From contig CAYGFZ010000006.1 of assembly GCA_964349355.1 (NCBI GenBank), positions 1-58,255 on the forward strand: a stretch of 58,255 nucleotides of DNA, given 5' to 3'. Positions within the stretch are counted from its first letter, which is position 1; each line of letters opens with the position of its first letter. This DNA comes from JAUVXE01 sp964349355. Lineage in GTDB: Bacteria; Actinomycetota; Coriobacteriia; Anaerosomatales; SLCP01. This document shows positions 25,494-33,877 of this stretch, piece by piece. The notes beneath the pieces are model-generated. The model had not been told where the DNA came from, did not search any database, and was given only the letters and a program-made list of their open reading frames with translations. The position numbers were made by a program, and so were the translations under genes.

Positions 25494-26576
25494 ATGAACC
25501 TCCTGGTCACTGGCGGATGTGGCTTCATAGGCACGAATCTCATAAGACACGCGGTGCTGGATGGCAGGCACCGCGTGACTAACATCGACGTACTGACCTA
25601 CGCAGGGAATCGTCATTCGCTTCAAGACCTTGAAGGTCGCGAAGACTACGAGCTCGTGATCACGGATATCTGTGATGCCGAGGCCGTGCTTGCCGTGCTC
25701 GAGCGCACCAGCCCGGACGCGGTCTTGCACCTGGCTGCGGAGTCGCACGTGGACCGATCGATCGACGGGCCCGGCGAATTTATTAGAACCAACATCGAGG
25801 GCACCTTCTCGATGTTGTCAGCAGCAGCAGCCTATCGCGCTACCCTGGGCGCGCAACGCACCGCGGCTTTCCGCTTCATTCATGTGTCGACAGATGAGGT
25901 GTACGGCAGTCTCGCTCTTCAGGATCCGCCGTTCACCGAGGAGACCAGGTACGATCCGCATTCCCCGTACGCTGCAAGCAAGGCGGCCTCGGACCACCTA
26001 GCCCGGGCGTGGCACGACACGTACCGTCTTCCCGTGATCGTCACCAACTGTTCCAACAACTACGGGCCGTACCAGTTCCCGGAGAAGCTCATTCCCGTGG
26101 TCATCCTGAAAGCCCTGGCAGGAGAGTCCATTCCTGTCTATGGCACCGGCGACAACGTTCGTGATTGGCTCTACGTGGTCGATCACGTACGTGCGCTCAT
26201 TCGCGTGGTTGAAACGGGCGTACCCGGTAGGACATACAACATTGGCGGCGCCAATGAGATGATGAACATCGACCTCGTGCGCAACATCTGCGCCATTCTC
26301 GATGACATTGCCCCACCGTCTGGCGGCGGGTCGTACGCAGAGCTGATAACGTTCGTTGAGGACCGGCCCGGGCACGACAAGCGCTACGCGATCGATAGCT
26401 CACGTATTCAGCAAGAACTCGGCTGGACCCCGACTACGGATCACGATGCAGCTTTGCGATCAACCGTGCGCTGGTACGTCGAGCACCAGTCATGGTGGCG
26501 CGACATCTTGAGCGGGGACTATCGCCTCGACCGTCTGGGTCTTGGCGCACCGCAGACAACCAAGGAGAGCCAGTGA
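25494..26576 (+). CDS. rmlB: dTDP-glucose 4,6-dehydratase
   Basis: A 360-residue extended SDR that converts dTDP-glucose to dTDP-4-keto-6-deoxyglucose. GGCGFIGTN (7-15) binds NAD. LHLAAESHVDRSIDGP, HVSTDEVYGSL and SPYAASKAASDHL carry the family active-site residues, including the Asp-Glu pair after Thr and the Tyr-Lys pair near residue 158. NNYGPYQFPEKLIP is the usual RmlB block. It overlaps rmlA by 4 nt. No rmlC or rmlD follows, so the product is not channelled to rhamnose here but probably to the aminotransferase at 30353. Confidence 0.95.
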   Translation: MNLLVTGGCGFIGTNLIRHAVLDGRHRVTNIDVLTYAGNRHSLQDLEGREDYELVITDICDAEAVLAVLERTSPDAVLHLAAESHVDRSIDGPGEFIRTNIEGTFSMLSAAAAYRATLGAQRTAAFRFIHVSTDEVYGSLALQDPPFTEETRYDPHSPYAASKAASDHLARAWHDTYRLPVIVTNCSNNYGPYQFPEKLIPVVILKALAGESIPVYGTGDNVRDWLYVVDHVRALIRVVETGVPGRTYNIGGANEMMNIDLVRNICAILDDIAPPSGGGSYAELITFVEDRPGHDKRYAIDSSRIQQELGWTPTTDHDAALRSTVRWYVEHQSWWRDILSGDYRLDRLGLGAPQTTKESQ

Positions 26577-27433
26577 AGGGAATCGTCCTTGCCGGCGGAG
26601 CGGGCACGCGCCTGCACCCGATAACGCTTGCTGCGTCAAAACAGCTGCTGCCCGTGTACGACAAGCCGATGATCTACTACCCGCTGTCGGTGCTGATGCT
26701 GGCCGGCATGCGAGAGATCCTCGTGATCACCACGCCCACCGACCAAGCGTCATTCGAGCGCGTGCTTGGCAATGGGAGCCAGTGGGGGATCGAGATCTCG
26801 TATGCCGTGCAACCCACACCAGGCGGTCTTGCGCAAGCGTTCCTGATAGGAGAGGAGTTCCTCGCTGGCAGCCCCGCCTGTCTCGTCTTGGGCGACAACA
26901 TCTTCTACGGTGGCGGGCTGGTGGATATCCTCCGCGGCGCACGCGACGATGCAACCCAGGGCGGAGCGGTCGTTTTTGGTTATCAGGTTAGCGACCCGGA
27001 ACGCTACGGGATCGTTGAATTCGACGATGCCGGCACCGTGCTGTCTCTTGAGGAGAAGCCCGCGAATCCTCGCTCCAACTACGCTGTCACGGGACTCTAC
27101 TTCTACGACAACCGCGTGTGTGACCTGGCCAAGCGCGTCGAACCGTCAGCGCGCGGCGAGCTTGAGATCACGACGCTCAATAACCTCTACCTGGCGGAGG
27201 GGGCTCTGAACGTACGTCTGCTGAGCCGCGGTATGGCGTGGCTCGACACCGGCACACCGGATTCGCTCATGGACGCCGGCCTCTTCGTGCAGACCATCGA
27301 GAAGCGACAGGGCCAGAAGATCGCATGCCTCGAGGAGATCGCTTTTCTGATGGGTTTGATAGACGAGGCGGCATTGCAGCAGGCGATGGCGGGAACGTCG
27401 TCGGAGTACTATCGATACCTCGGACGGCTCTGA
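26573..27433 (+). CDS. rmlA: Glucose-1-phosphate thymidylyltransferase
   Basis: A 286-residue nucleotidyltransferase making dTDP-glucose from glucose-1-phosphate and dTTP. LAGGAGTRLHPIT (6-18), SKQLLPVYDKPMIYYPLS, GDNIFYG and EEKPANPRSNYAVTGLYFYD are all standard for RmlA. GTG 26573 overlaps the rmlB stop (GTGA) and has AAGGAGA upstream; an open frame extends further back but is inside rmlB. Together with rmlB it supplies dTDP-4-keto-6-deoxyglucose. Confidence 0.95.
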   Translation: MKGIVLAGGAGTRLHPITLAASKQLLPVYDKPMIYYPLSVLMLAGMREILVITTPTDQASFERVLGNGSQWGIEISYAVQPTPGGLAQAFLIGEEFLAGSPACLVLGDNIFYGGGLVDILRGARDDATQGGAVVFGYQVSDPERYGIVEFDDAGTVLSLEEKPANPRSNYAVTGLYFYDNRVCDLAKRVEPSARGELEITTLNNLYLAEGALNVRLLSRGMAWLDTGTPDSLMDAGLFVQTIEKRQGQKIACLEEIAFLMGLIDEAALQQAMAGTSSEYYRYLGRL

Positions 27434-27473
27434 CACGCGAGTCTGCGCGACTGCGCTCGAAGGAAAGGCACGC

Positions 27474-28622
27474 ATGTTGAACGACGTGTTCGTCGTAGGG
27501 GTCGGGAAGACGCGTTTCGGGCCCACATCCAAGACCGTGACGCAACTTGCCCAGGAGGCGATAGTCGACGCGCTCGACGACGCCGACATCGGTTCGGACG
27601 ACCTGGATGCGATCATCATCGGCAACTTTCTGGCGGGTCCCAACGAGCAGCAACTGCATCTGAATGCGGTTGTCGCAGGCCTCTTCCCCGGGCTGAACAT
27701 CCCGAGTTGGCGCACGGAGGCCGCATGCGCTTCCGGTGGCGTTGCCGTCCACCAGGCCGTCCTGTCGCTGCACCGGTACGAGACCGTGCTTGTGGTGGGC
27801 ATCGAGCGGATGAGTGGCGTGGTTGGCCTGGAGCTCACCCGGAACATCGGCATGGCGGGTGATGCGGTGCTCGATCAGGTTGCGGGCCTGAACTTCCCTG
27901 CCAACTATGCGCTTGTCGCTCAGGCCCATATGGAGGCATACGGCACTACCACGCGCGATTTCGAACTCGTGAGCCTCAAGAACCACGCGAACGCAAACCT
28001 CAACCCCAAGGCGCACTTCCACCTCAAACAGGTCGCGCAGGTCGACATCGACGCGGGCGCCTCGGTCGCGCTGCCGCTGCGGCTGTTCGACTGCTGCCCG
28101 GTCTCGGATGGCGCCGCCGCAGCCGTGGTGAGCTCGCGTCGCTGCGGCTCCCGGAGTGTACGGGTGTTGGCGTCTGCGGTATCCAGCGATGTGATCTCGC
28201 TGGCGCAGCGTCGCACTCTCACCAGCTTCGGGGCCGCGAAAGACGCGGCGAAGCGAGCGTATTCTGAGGCGGGTATCGGGCCCGACGACGTGAGCTTCGC
28301 CGAGGTGCACGACTGCTTCACGATTGCCGAGCTTGTTGCCATGGAGGATCTTGGCCTTGCGCCGGCGGGTGGAGCCGCTGAACTGCTGCGCGCCGGGGTG
28401 ACACAGATCGACGGTCGCATCCCCGTGAACCCGAGCGGTGGACTCAAAGCTGGCGGTCACGCTATCGGGGCGACGGGTGTCGGGCAGATCTATGAGATCG
28501 TGACTCAGCTACGGGGCGAGGCCGAGAGTCGGCAGGTCCGTGACGCAAGAATCGGATTGGCTCACAACGTAGGCGGTGTCGGTGGGACGTGTTCGGTGCA
28601 CCTGCTGGGGGGCATCTCATGA
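27474..28622 (+). CDS. SCP2-type thiolase (acetoacetyl-CoA-forming candidate)
   Basis: A 382-residue thiolase of the SCP2/archaeal type. The nucleophile is Cys85 (TEAACASGG); His279 in HDCF, His329 in GGLKAGGHAIG and Cys373 in GGTC complete the thiolase fold. In archaea such thiolases work with a separate DUF35 protein; here a DUF35 domain is fused to the dehydrogenase encoded next, overlapping by 4 nt (ATGA). Most likely it condenses two acetyl-CoA to acetoacetyl-CoA. A thiolase is out of place in a nucleotide-sugar cluster unless it supplies an acyl group for a sugar. Other acyl-CoA substrates are possible. Confidence 0.85.
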   Translation: MLNDVFVVGVGKTRFGPTSKTVTQLAQEAIVDALDDADIGSDDLDAIIIGNFLAGPNEQQLHLNAVVAGLFPGLNIPSWRTEAACASGGVAVHQAVLSLHRYETVLVVGIERMSGVVGLELTRNIGMAGDAVLDQVAGLNFPANYALVAQAHMEAYGTTTRDFELVSLKNHANANLNPKAHFHLKQVAQVDIDAGASVALPLRLFDCCPVSDGAAAAVVSSRRCGSRSVRVLASAVSSDVISLAQRRTLTSFGAAKDAAKRAYSEAGIGPDDVSFAEVHDCFTIAELVAMEDLGLAPAGGAAELLRAGVTQIDGRIPVNPSGGLKAGGHAIGATGVGQIYEIVTQLRGEAESRQVRDARIGLAHNVGGVGGTCSVHLLGGIS

Positions 28623-29725
28623 AGCACTGGGCCTGTGTGCAATGTGGACGCGACTACTCCTACGAGTTGGAGCAGTGCACCTGGTGCCGGGTGAGTCTGG
28701 CGCTGACCCAGCCCGATCGCGCCCGTATCACAGCAATCACCGAGGTTTCCGCAGGCAGCGTAGGGCACGAGGACGTTCCCTACTGGTGTGCGCTGGTGTC
28801 TGCCGATGACGGCTCCCGGTCGATCGTCAAGCTCGATCATGCGGCAAGTGTGGGTGACGTGCTGTCATTCGGTGCGGAGGAGGCGGCTGAGCTTGCGGTT
28901 GTCGGCATTCTCGGCACCGGCACGATGGGCCGTGGGCTGGCGGAGTTACTGTTGGCGCGCGGGCATCGCGTGGTGTGGTGCGGGCGATCCGCCGAGCGGC
29001 TCGCCCGGGCGCGCGAGAGACTCCTCGAAAGGCTCGGTCGTGTCATGGATGAGGAGCAGATAGAGGAAGCGGGCTCGAGACTCGAGGTTTCCGTGGGCTA
29101 CTCGCCGCTTCATGGCTGCGACATCGTGATCGAGGCCGTCGTTGAGGAGATGGGGGCCAAACGCGCCGCGCTGGCGGCCGCCGAGGCGCACATGCGGGCA
29201 GGGGCGATCCTGGCAACGAACACATCGGGTCTTTCTATCGACGACCTCGCCAAGTCGCTCGAGCGCCCCGGTGATTTTGGTGTGCTGCACTTCTTCAACC
29301 CGCCTACCAGGATGCGGCTTGTCGAAACGGCGGTAGGGGAAAAGACGTCGCAGGAAACGAGTGAATACCTGGATGTTTTCGCGCGTTCTCTTGGCAAGAC
29401 GCCGGTGCGCGTGGCGGCAAAACCGGCATTCGCTGTCAATCGCGCGCTGATGCCCCTGCTCAATGAGGCCGTTCGCGAGCTGGAGGAGGGCGTTGCCCCG
29501 GCGGAGTCGATTGATGAGGCCATCCGGCTCGGGCTCAACCACCCGATGGGCCCCTTGGCGCTCATCGATCTCATAGGGGCGGATGTCGTGGTCAAAATCA
29601 TGGACAATATCGTTGAGCGTACCGGCGATGAGACGTACGCGCCGCGACCGCTTCTGCGGGCGCTCGTCGCTGAGGGTCGGCTTGGGCGCAAGACCGGAAC
29701 CGGGTTCTACGAGTATCCGAGGTAG
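28619..29725 (+). CDS. DUF35 zinc-ribbon/OB domain fused to 3-hydroxyacyl-CoA dehydrogenase
   Basis: A 368-residue fusion. Residues 1-30 hold a zinc ribbon (Cys6, Cys9, Cys20, Cys23); about 31-88 form the OB-like half of DUF35. Residues from about 93 are a 3-hydroxyacyl-CoA dehydrogenase: GILGTGTMGRG (NAD loop, 97-107), catalytic His224 in HFFNPPTRMRLVE, and the C-terminal helical domain with NHPMGPLALIDLIGADVV and KTGTGFYEYP. It should reduce acetoacetyl-CoA to 3-hydroxybutyryl-CoA, while the DUF35 part docks the thiolase. ATG 28619 overlaps the thiolase stop. This domain pairing is new to me; DUF35 is usually a separate chain. Confidence 0.87.
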   Translation: MKHWACVQCGRDYSYELEQCTWCRVSLALTQPDRARITAITEVSAGSVGHEDVPYWCALVSADDGSRSIVKLDHAASVGDVLSFGAEEAAELAVVGILGTGTMGRGLAELLLARGHRVVWCGRSAERLARARERLLERLGRVMDEEQIEEAGSRLEVSVGYSPLHGCDIVIEAVVEEMGAKRAALAAAEAHMRAGAILATNTSGLSIDDLAKSLERPGDFGVLHFFNPPTRMRLVETAVGEKTSQETSEYLDVFARSLGKTPVRVAAKPAFAVNRALMPLLNEAVRELEEGVAPAESIDEAIRLGLNHPMGPLALIDLIGADVVVKIMDNIVERTGDETYAPRPLLRALVAEGRLGRKTGTGFYEYPR

Positions 29726-29741
29726 CAGAACGGGAGTATCG

Positions 29742-30356
29742 ATGGCTATGCGATTCCTGGTGATCGGGGTTGGCGGCCTGGCGAAGGAGATGACCGATCT
29801 GGTCGTGGCCCTTGGTCACGAGGTGGCGGCGTACTACACCGAGGAGGCAGCTGTGATACTGCACCCCATGGAGGGGGTCACAATCATCAACGACATCGAT
29901 GACGCGCAGTGTGATGCTGCCCTCATCGCAATCGGTGATACCTCCGCCCGCCAGCGCTTCTCTGATGAGCTCGCCGGTCGATTCAAGCTTCCCACACTCA
30001 TCCACCCCACAGCTTGCGTGAGTTCTTCGGCGCGCATCGGCGACGGGGTCCTGGTGATGCAGAATGTGGTGCTCAATGCTGACGCCGATGTGGGCGTTGG
30101 CGCACTCTTGAACGTTGGATGCTGTGTCGCCCATGACTGCCACGTGGGGGCATACAGTCATCTTGCGCCATGTACGCAGATGGGCGGTGGCTCATCTGTG
30201 GGCACCGGGGTGTTCTGCGGTACCTCGGCGGTAGTGCTTCCCAATGTGAGTGTCGGCAGCTGGTCGGTTTGTGGAGCGGGCGCAGTGGTGACAAGCGACA
30301 TTCCCGAGCGCAGTCTGGCAATAGGTGTGCCCGCCAGGGTGGTGAAGTCGTTGTGA
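29742..30356 (+). CDS. PglD/NeuD-like left-handed beta-helix sugar N-acyltransferase
   Basis: A 204-residue enzyme. Residues 1-80 are a small Rossmann-like sugar-nucleotide domain (FLVIGVGGLAKEM) and residues about 88-204 form hexapeptide repeats of a left-handed beta helix; His131 in VAHDCHVG is the expected catalytic base. PglD-type enzymes acylate the 4-amino group of UDP- or dTDP-4-amino-4,6-dideoxy sugars from acyl-CoA. Its gene neighbours make 3-hydroxyacyl-CoA (upstream) and the amino sugar (downstream, 4-nt overlap), so transfer of 3-hydroxybutyryl is inferred. The frame extends upstream, but ATG 29742 follows GGGAG and gives the family N-terminus. Confidence 0.85.
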   Translation: MAMRFLVIGVGGLAKEMTDLVVALGHEVAAYYTEEAAVILHPMEGVTIINDIDDAQCDAALIAIGDTSARQRFSDELAGRFKLPTLIHPTACVSSSARIGDGVLVMQNVVLNADADVGVGALLNVGCCVAHDCHVGAYSHLAPCTQMGGGSSVGTGVFCGTSAVVLPNVSVGSWSVCGAGAVVTSDIPERSLAIGVPARVVKSL

Positions 30357-31492
30357 CGGAGCAGCCTGCTTTCGGGACACCACTTCACGTCGGTCGGCCG
30401 AACATTGGCGAGAAGGCAGCACTGTTCGCACGGCTGGAAGACATGCTCGACCGTCGCTGGCTCTCCAACGACGGACCTTACCTGCAGGAGTTCGAGCATC
30501 GGATGGCCGAGTTCCTGGGCGTGCGTCACTTCATCGCCGTCTGCAACGGCACGGTAGGACTCGAAATCATGGCCAAGGCGTGCGGTCTCGTCGGCGAGGT
30601 CATCATGCCCTCGTTCACATTCGTGGCCACTGCACATGCGCTGGGATGGGTTGGGGTGACGCCGGTCTTCTGTGATGTCGATCCGAAGACCCACAACATT
30701 GATCCGTCCCTTGTGGAGCGACTCATCACTGGCAAGACTTCGGGGATTCTGGGTGTGCACGTATGGGGTCGGCCATGCGACGTTGAGGCGCTTGAGGGCA
30801 TTGCACAGCGCAACGGTCTCGCCCTCGCGTTTGATGCTGCGCATGCGCTTGGCTGCACTCACGGCGGACGTATGATTGGCAACTTCGGTGTCGCAGAGTG
30901 TTTCAGTTTCCATGCGACCAAGTTCTTCAACACCTTCGAGGGGGGCGCAATCACCACCAATGACGACGAAGTGGCGCATCGTTGCCGCTTGATGAGGAAC
31001 TTCGGGTTCGACGGCCCGGATAACGTCGTCTCCGTGGGCATCAATGGCAAGATGAACGAAGTGTGCGCTGCGATGGGTCTCACGAACTTGGAGTCGATGC
31101 CGAGCTTCGTGGATAGGAATGCGCGCAACTACCGCGCGTACGCGGCAGGTCTTGAGGGGATTCCGGGAGTCGAGCTGATCGAGTACTCCGTTGGCGAACG
31201 GTGCAACTATCAGTACGTTGTGATTGAAGTGGACGAGACCCGGGCGGGGCTGTCCCGCGATGACTTGCAGGCGCAGCTCGTTGCCGACAACGTGCTGGCT
31301 CGTCGGTACTTCTATCCCGGATGTCATGTTATGAAGCCGTACGGTTCCGCGCCTCTGCGCACGCCGCTCCCCGAAACCGACCGCTTGGCGAGCAGAACAC
31401 TGTCGCTTCCGACGGGGACTGCTCTTGATGAACCCGACATCAAGGCTGTCTGCCGCCTCATCGGCGACGCAGTCAGCGCGGCTTGCGGGTGA
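30353..31492 (+). CDS. DegT/DnrJ/EryC1 sugar aminotransferase (VioA/DesI-like)
   Basis: A 379-residue PLP-dependent enzyme. Lys190 in SFHATKFFNTFEGG forms the Schiff base; FDAAHALG holds the Asp that binds the PLP nitrogen. HATK-FNTFEGG is the wording of dTDP-4-keto-6-deoxyglucose 4-aminotransferases, so dTDP-4-amino-4,6-dideoxyglucose (viosamine) is the likely product. GTG 30353 overlaps the acyltransferase stop (GTGA). With rmlA and rmlB this gives a full route from glucose-1-phosphate. A 3-aminotransferase role is less likely because no ketoisomerase gene is present. Confidence 0.88.
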   Translation: MTEQPAFGTPLHVGRPNIGEKAALFARLEDMLDRRWLSNDGPYLQEFEHRMAEFLGVRHFIAVCNGTVGLEIMAKACGLVGEVIMPSFTFVATAHALGWVGVTPVFCDVDPKTHNIDPSLVERLITGKTSGILGVHVWGRPCDVEALEGIAQRNGLALAFDAAHALGCTHGGRMIGNFGVAECFSFHATKFFNTFEGGAITTNDDEVAHRCRLMRNFGFDGPDNVVSVGINGKMNEVCAAMGLTNLESMPSFVDRNARNYRAYAAGLEGIPGVELIEYSVGERCNYQYVVIEVDETRAGLSRDDLQAQLVADNVLARRYFYPGCHVMKPYGSAPLRTPLPETDRLASRTLSLPTGTALDEPDIKAVCRLIGDAVSAACG

Positions 31493-31499
31493 GGTGTCG

Positions 31500-32516
31500 A
31501 TGAGTCAGCTGGGTACGAACGCTGTGGAATCCCGGTTCAAGGTCAGCGTAGTCACCATCACTTACAACCAGGAGTCGTACATAGCTCAGGCCATCGACAG
31601 TGTCCTCATGCAGGAGTGCGATTTCGACTTCGAGTACATCATCGGTGACGATGCATCCACAGATGGCACCGCCAAGATTCTCCGAGGGTATGAGCATCGG
31701 CATCCCGAGCGCATCAGGCTCGTGGTTCATGAGGAGAATCTCGGTGCACAGATGAATCTGGCTCACGTTCTAGGGATGTGCGCCGGGCGGTATGTTGCAC
31801 TGCTAGACGGGGACGACTACTGGACGAGTCCGCACAAACTTCAGACACAGGCCGATTTCATGGATGCGAATCCGGAGTGCGCGCTGAGTCATCACGGGTA
31901 CAGCATCTTGCGCGCAGGCCCACAATTCCAAACGTGCGAGGCGGTCAGTGCGAGAGCTCGACGTTCGGAGATTGAGGATCTGCTTGACGCGAACTTCATC
32001 GCCGCATGTACTGTGATGTATCGTTGGGGCCTGCTGGATGCCCTCCCTCCTTGGTGGGGGGATACAAGTCTCGGAGACTATCCGCTCAACGTGCTGCATG
32101 CACAACATGGCTGGATTGGCTACATCGACGAGGTCATGGCAACATACAGAGTGCATGGGGCAGGGCTGTGGTCGGGACGTGCGCAGGATATCTGCATGAA
32201 CGAATTCCTGTCTGTTCTACGGCGGCTCGACCAGACCCTCGAATTCCGTTATCACAAAGCGATAAAGCGCAGCATACGGTCTCATGAGAGAACTCGGGAA
32301 TTCGACTTCCGTTGTGACCAGGCGCGCGAGTTTCTCCACGGGGGCGACAGGCAGTCTGCGACGATGAGCGCCCTTTGGGTGGCTGCACACGTTGGCTGGA
32401 GAGGAAGACGTTCGCTAAAGGACGTGCTCATCGTTATCCTCCAGGCCGCCTCTCCGCGGCTCCTTGAGATGATTGTGGCATTCAAGCGGGCCGTGCAAGA
32501 GCGCTTCAGTCGCTAG
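31500..32516 (+). CDS. Family 2 glycosyltransferase
   Basis: A 338-residue soluble GT-A enzyme. VSVVTITYNQESYIAQAIDSVL (about residues 15-36), GDDASTDGT and LDGDDYW carry the nucleotide and metal sites. The C-terminal about 100 residues are helical and basic, with a hydrophobic patch near the end that may touch the membrane. It starts at ATG 31500, seven bases past the aminotransferase stop, and may transfer the acylated amino sugar made by its upstream neighbours. Donor and acceptor not readable. Confidence 0.85.
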   Translation: MSQLGTNAVESRFKVSVVTITYNQESYIAQAIDSVLMQECDFDFEYIIGDDASTDGTAKILRGYEHRHPERIRLVVHEENLGAQMNLAHVLGMCAGRYVALLDGDDYWTSPHKLQTQADFMDANPECALSHHGYSILRAGPQFQTCEAVSARARRSEIEDLLDANFIAACTVMYRWGLLDALPPWWGDTSLGDYPLNVLHAQHGWIGYIDEVMATYRVHGAGLWSGRAQDICMNEFLSVLRRLDQTLEFRYHKAIKRSIRSHERTREFDFRCDQAREFLHGGDRQSATMSALWVAAHVGWRGRRSLKDVLIVILQAASPRLLEMIVAFKRAVQERFSR

Positions 32517-32563
32517 CCGGGAGAACGTATGGGATCTTTCGGCTGGATGGAGGGAAGTCACAT

Positions 32564-33781
32564 TTGAACAGGTTGCTGGTATTCACCGAGAATTACAGTG
32601 TGCCAGCCGGTGGTGCGAGCTACATCGTTGATCTCTGCAATGGCGTTGGCCCGTTCTTTGATGAGATCGTTCTCTCCTCTAACCCTGACGGTTATGCGCC
32701 GGACACTGCGCCCCGGATCGAGTCGCCACATCGGAGTCAGAACGTGCAAGTCTGGACCACCAACCGGCTTGGTCGTACATTGACCGGGATGTCCTCGCGC
32801 TCTTTGCTTCGTCGGATCGGCGCACGATTTCTCCGTTGGATGAGCGCGCATGATTCACTGGTCTTCGCCTTCAACGTCATGGTTTGCCGTTATGCCATCC
32901 GCAGGGCTCGTCCGAGTACGGTGCTTGCGTTTAACGGGGGGTATCCTGCGGGTCGGTCCGTGCTCTCCATGGCGGTAGCCGCTCGCCGTGAGCGCTTGCC
33001 GGTGGCTCTATGTGTGGCGAGCATGCCGGGGCCTCGATGTGATGGACGTCTGGGTGCATGGGAGGAGCGGATGGACTCCCTCGTGGCGGAAAGTGTGGAC
33101 GTCATCATAGTCAACGCGCACGCCATCGCCGGGGCACTCGCAGCTGTGCGCGGCTTGCCCGAGTCGAAGATGCGAGTGGTGCACAATGCGCTTGCGGACA
33201 TCGAAGGCGCGTACCCGGGACCCGTGCATGGCAGGCGTCGAATCGGCTGTGTATCCCGGATGGATCGCATGAAGGGGACGCGCTTTCTCGTTCAAGCGTT
33301 TGCACTGCTCGCCAGAGGCAACGATTCAGTTGAGTTGATGCTTGTTGGCGATGGGCCCGAGCGAGGAAACATTGAGCAACTTGTGAGGGAGTTAGGGATT
33401 GCGGATCAGGTCATCATGACCGGCCACTACCAGGGAGACGTGAACGAACTCATCGCCACCTTTGATGTGTATGCTTTTCCGTCACTGTGGGAGGGGCTGC
33501 CCTACTCTCTTATTGAGGCGATGCGACTCGGTAGGGCGATCGTGGCCACCGACGTCGGGGGAGTCTCTGAGGCGATTATCCATGCTTCGAGCGGGCTTCT
33601 TGTACGACCTGAATCTGCTGATGAACTGTTCGCAGCGCTCAGCAGTCTAATCGACGATGAACGCCTCCGAGAGAGCCTCGGGGCTGCCGCACGTGCCAGG
33701 TTCGAGCGCGAGTTCAGCCTAGAGGCGATGTATCGCGCGATACAGGGCTGCTTTTCGGGAGACGAATTGGCGCCGCGCTAA
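32564..33781 (+). CDS. Family 4 glycosyltransferase
   Basis: A 405-residue GT-B enzyme with TTG start behind GGAGGG. The N-terminal glycine-rich part reads VPAGGASYIVDL; the C-terminal donor domain has GCVSRMDRMKGTRFLVQAF, LVGDGPER and the EGLPYSLIEAMRLGRAIVATDVGG block with the Glu pair. It is clearly similar to the C-terminal half of the fusion at 37910-40285 (TENSGPGGGASYLKDL). Likely transfers a hexose or deoxyhexose in the glycan. Downstream DNA to 33877 holds only promoter-like sequence. Confidence 0.87.
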   Translation: MNRLLVFTENYSVPAGGASYIVDLCNGVGPFFDEIVLSSNPDGYAPDTAPRIESPHRSQNVQVWTTNRLGRTLTGMSSRSLLRRIGARFLRWMSAHDSLVFAFNVMVCRYAIRRARPSTVLAFNGGYPAGRSVLSMAVAARRERLPVALCVASMPGPRCDGRLGAWEERMDSLVAESVDVIIVNAHAIAGALAAVRGLPESKMRVVHNALADIEGAYPGPVHGRRRIGCVSRMDRMKGTRFLVQAFALLARGNDSVELMLVGDGPERGNIEQLVRELGIADQVIMTGHYQGDVNELIATFDVYAFPSLWEGLPYSLIEAMRLGRAIVATDVGGVSEAIIHASSGLLVRPESADELFAALSSLIDDERLRESLGAAARARFEREFSLEAMYRAIQGCFSGDELAPR

Positions 33782-33837
33782 CTCATGATGACGCGGGTTC
33801 GCTCGCATACGCTGACGCAAGCTGCGCCATCCGAACC

Positions 33838-33846
33838 TGCTAGAAT
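33838..33846 (+). promoter_or_regulatory. Candidate extended -10 promoter before the LegB-like gene
   Basis: TGCTAGAAT, 31 bp upstream of GTG 33878, has the TGn extension and a good -10 hexamer. No clear -35. It would make the three-gene cassette 33878-36501 its own transcription unit. Confidence 0.4.
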
Positions 33847-33877
33847 CATGGCCGCACGTTCACTTCTTGGAGGCAGT

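Noticed and set aside
25494..26576. rmlB-rmlA as part of dTDP-L-rhamnose synthesis
   Set aside because: No rmlC or rmlD follows; the next sugar enzyme is a 4-aminotransferase, so an amino sugar is the better reading.
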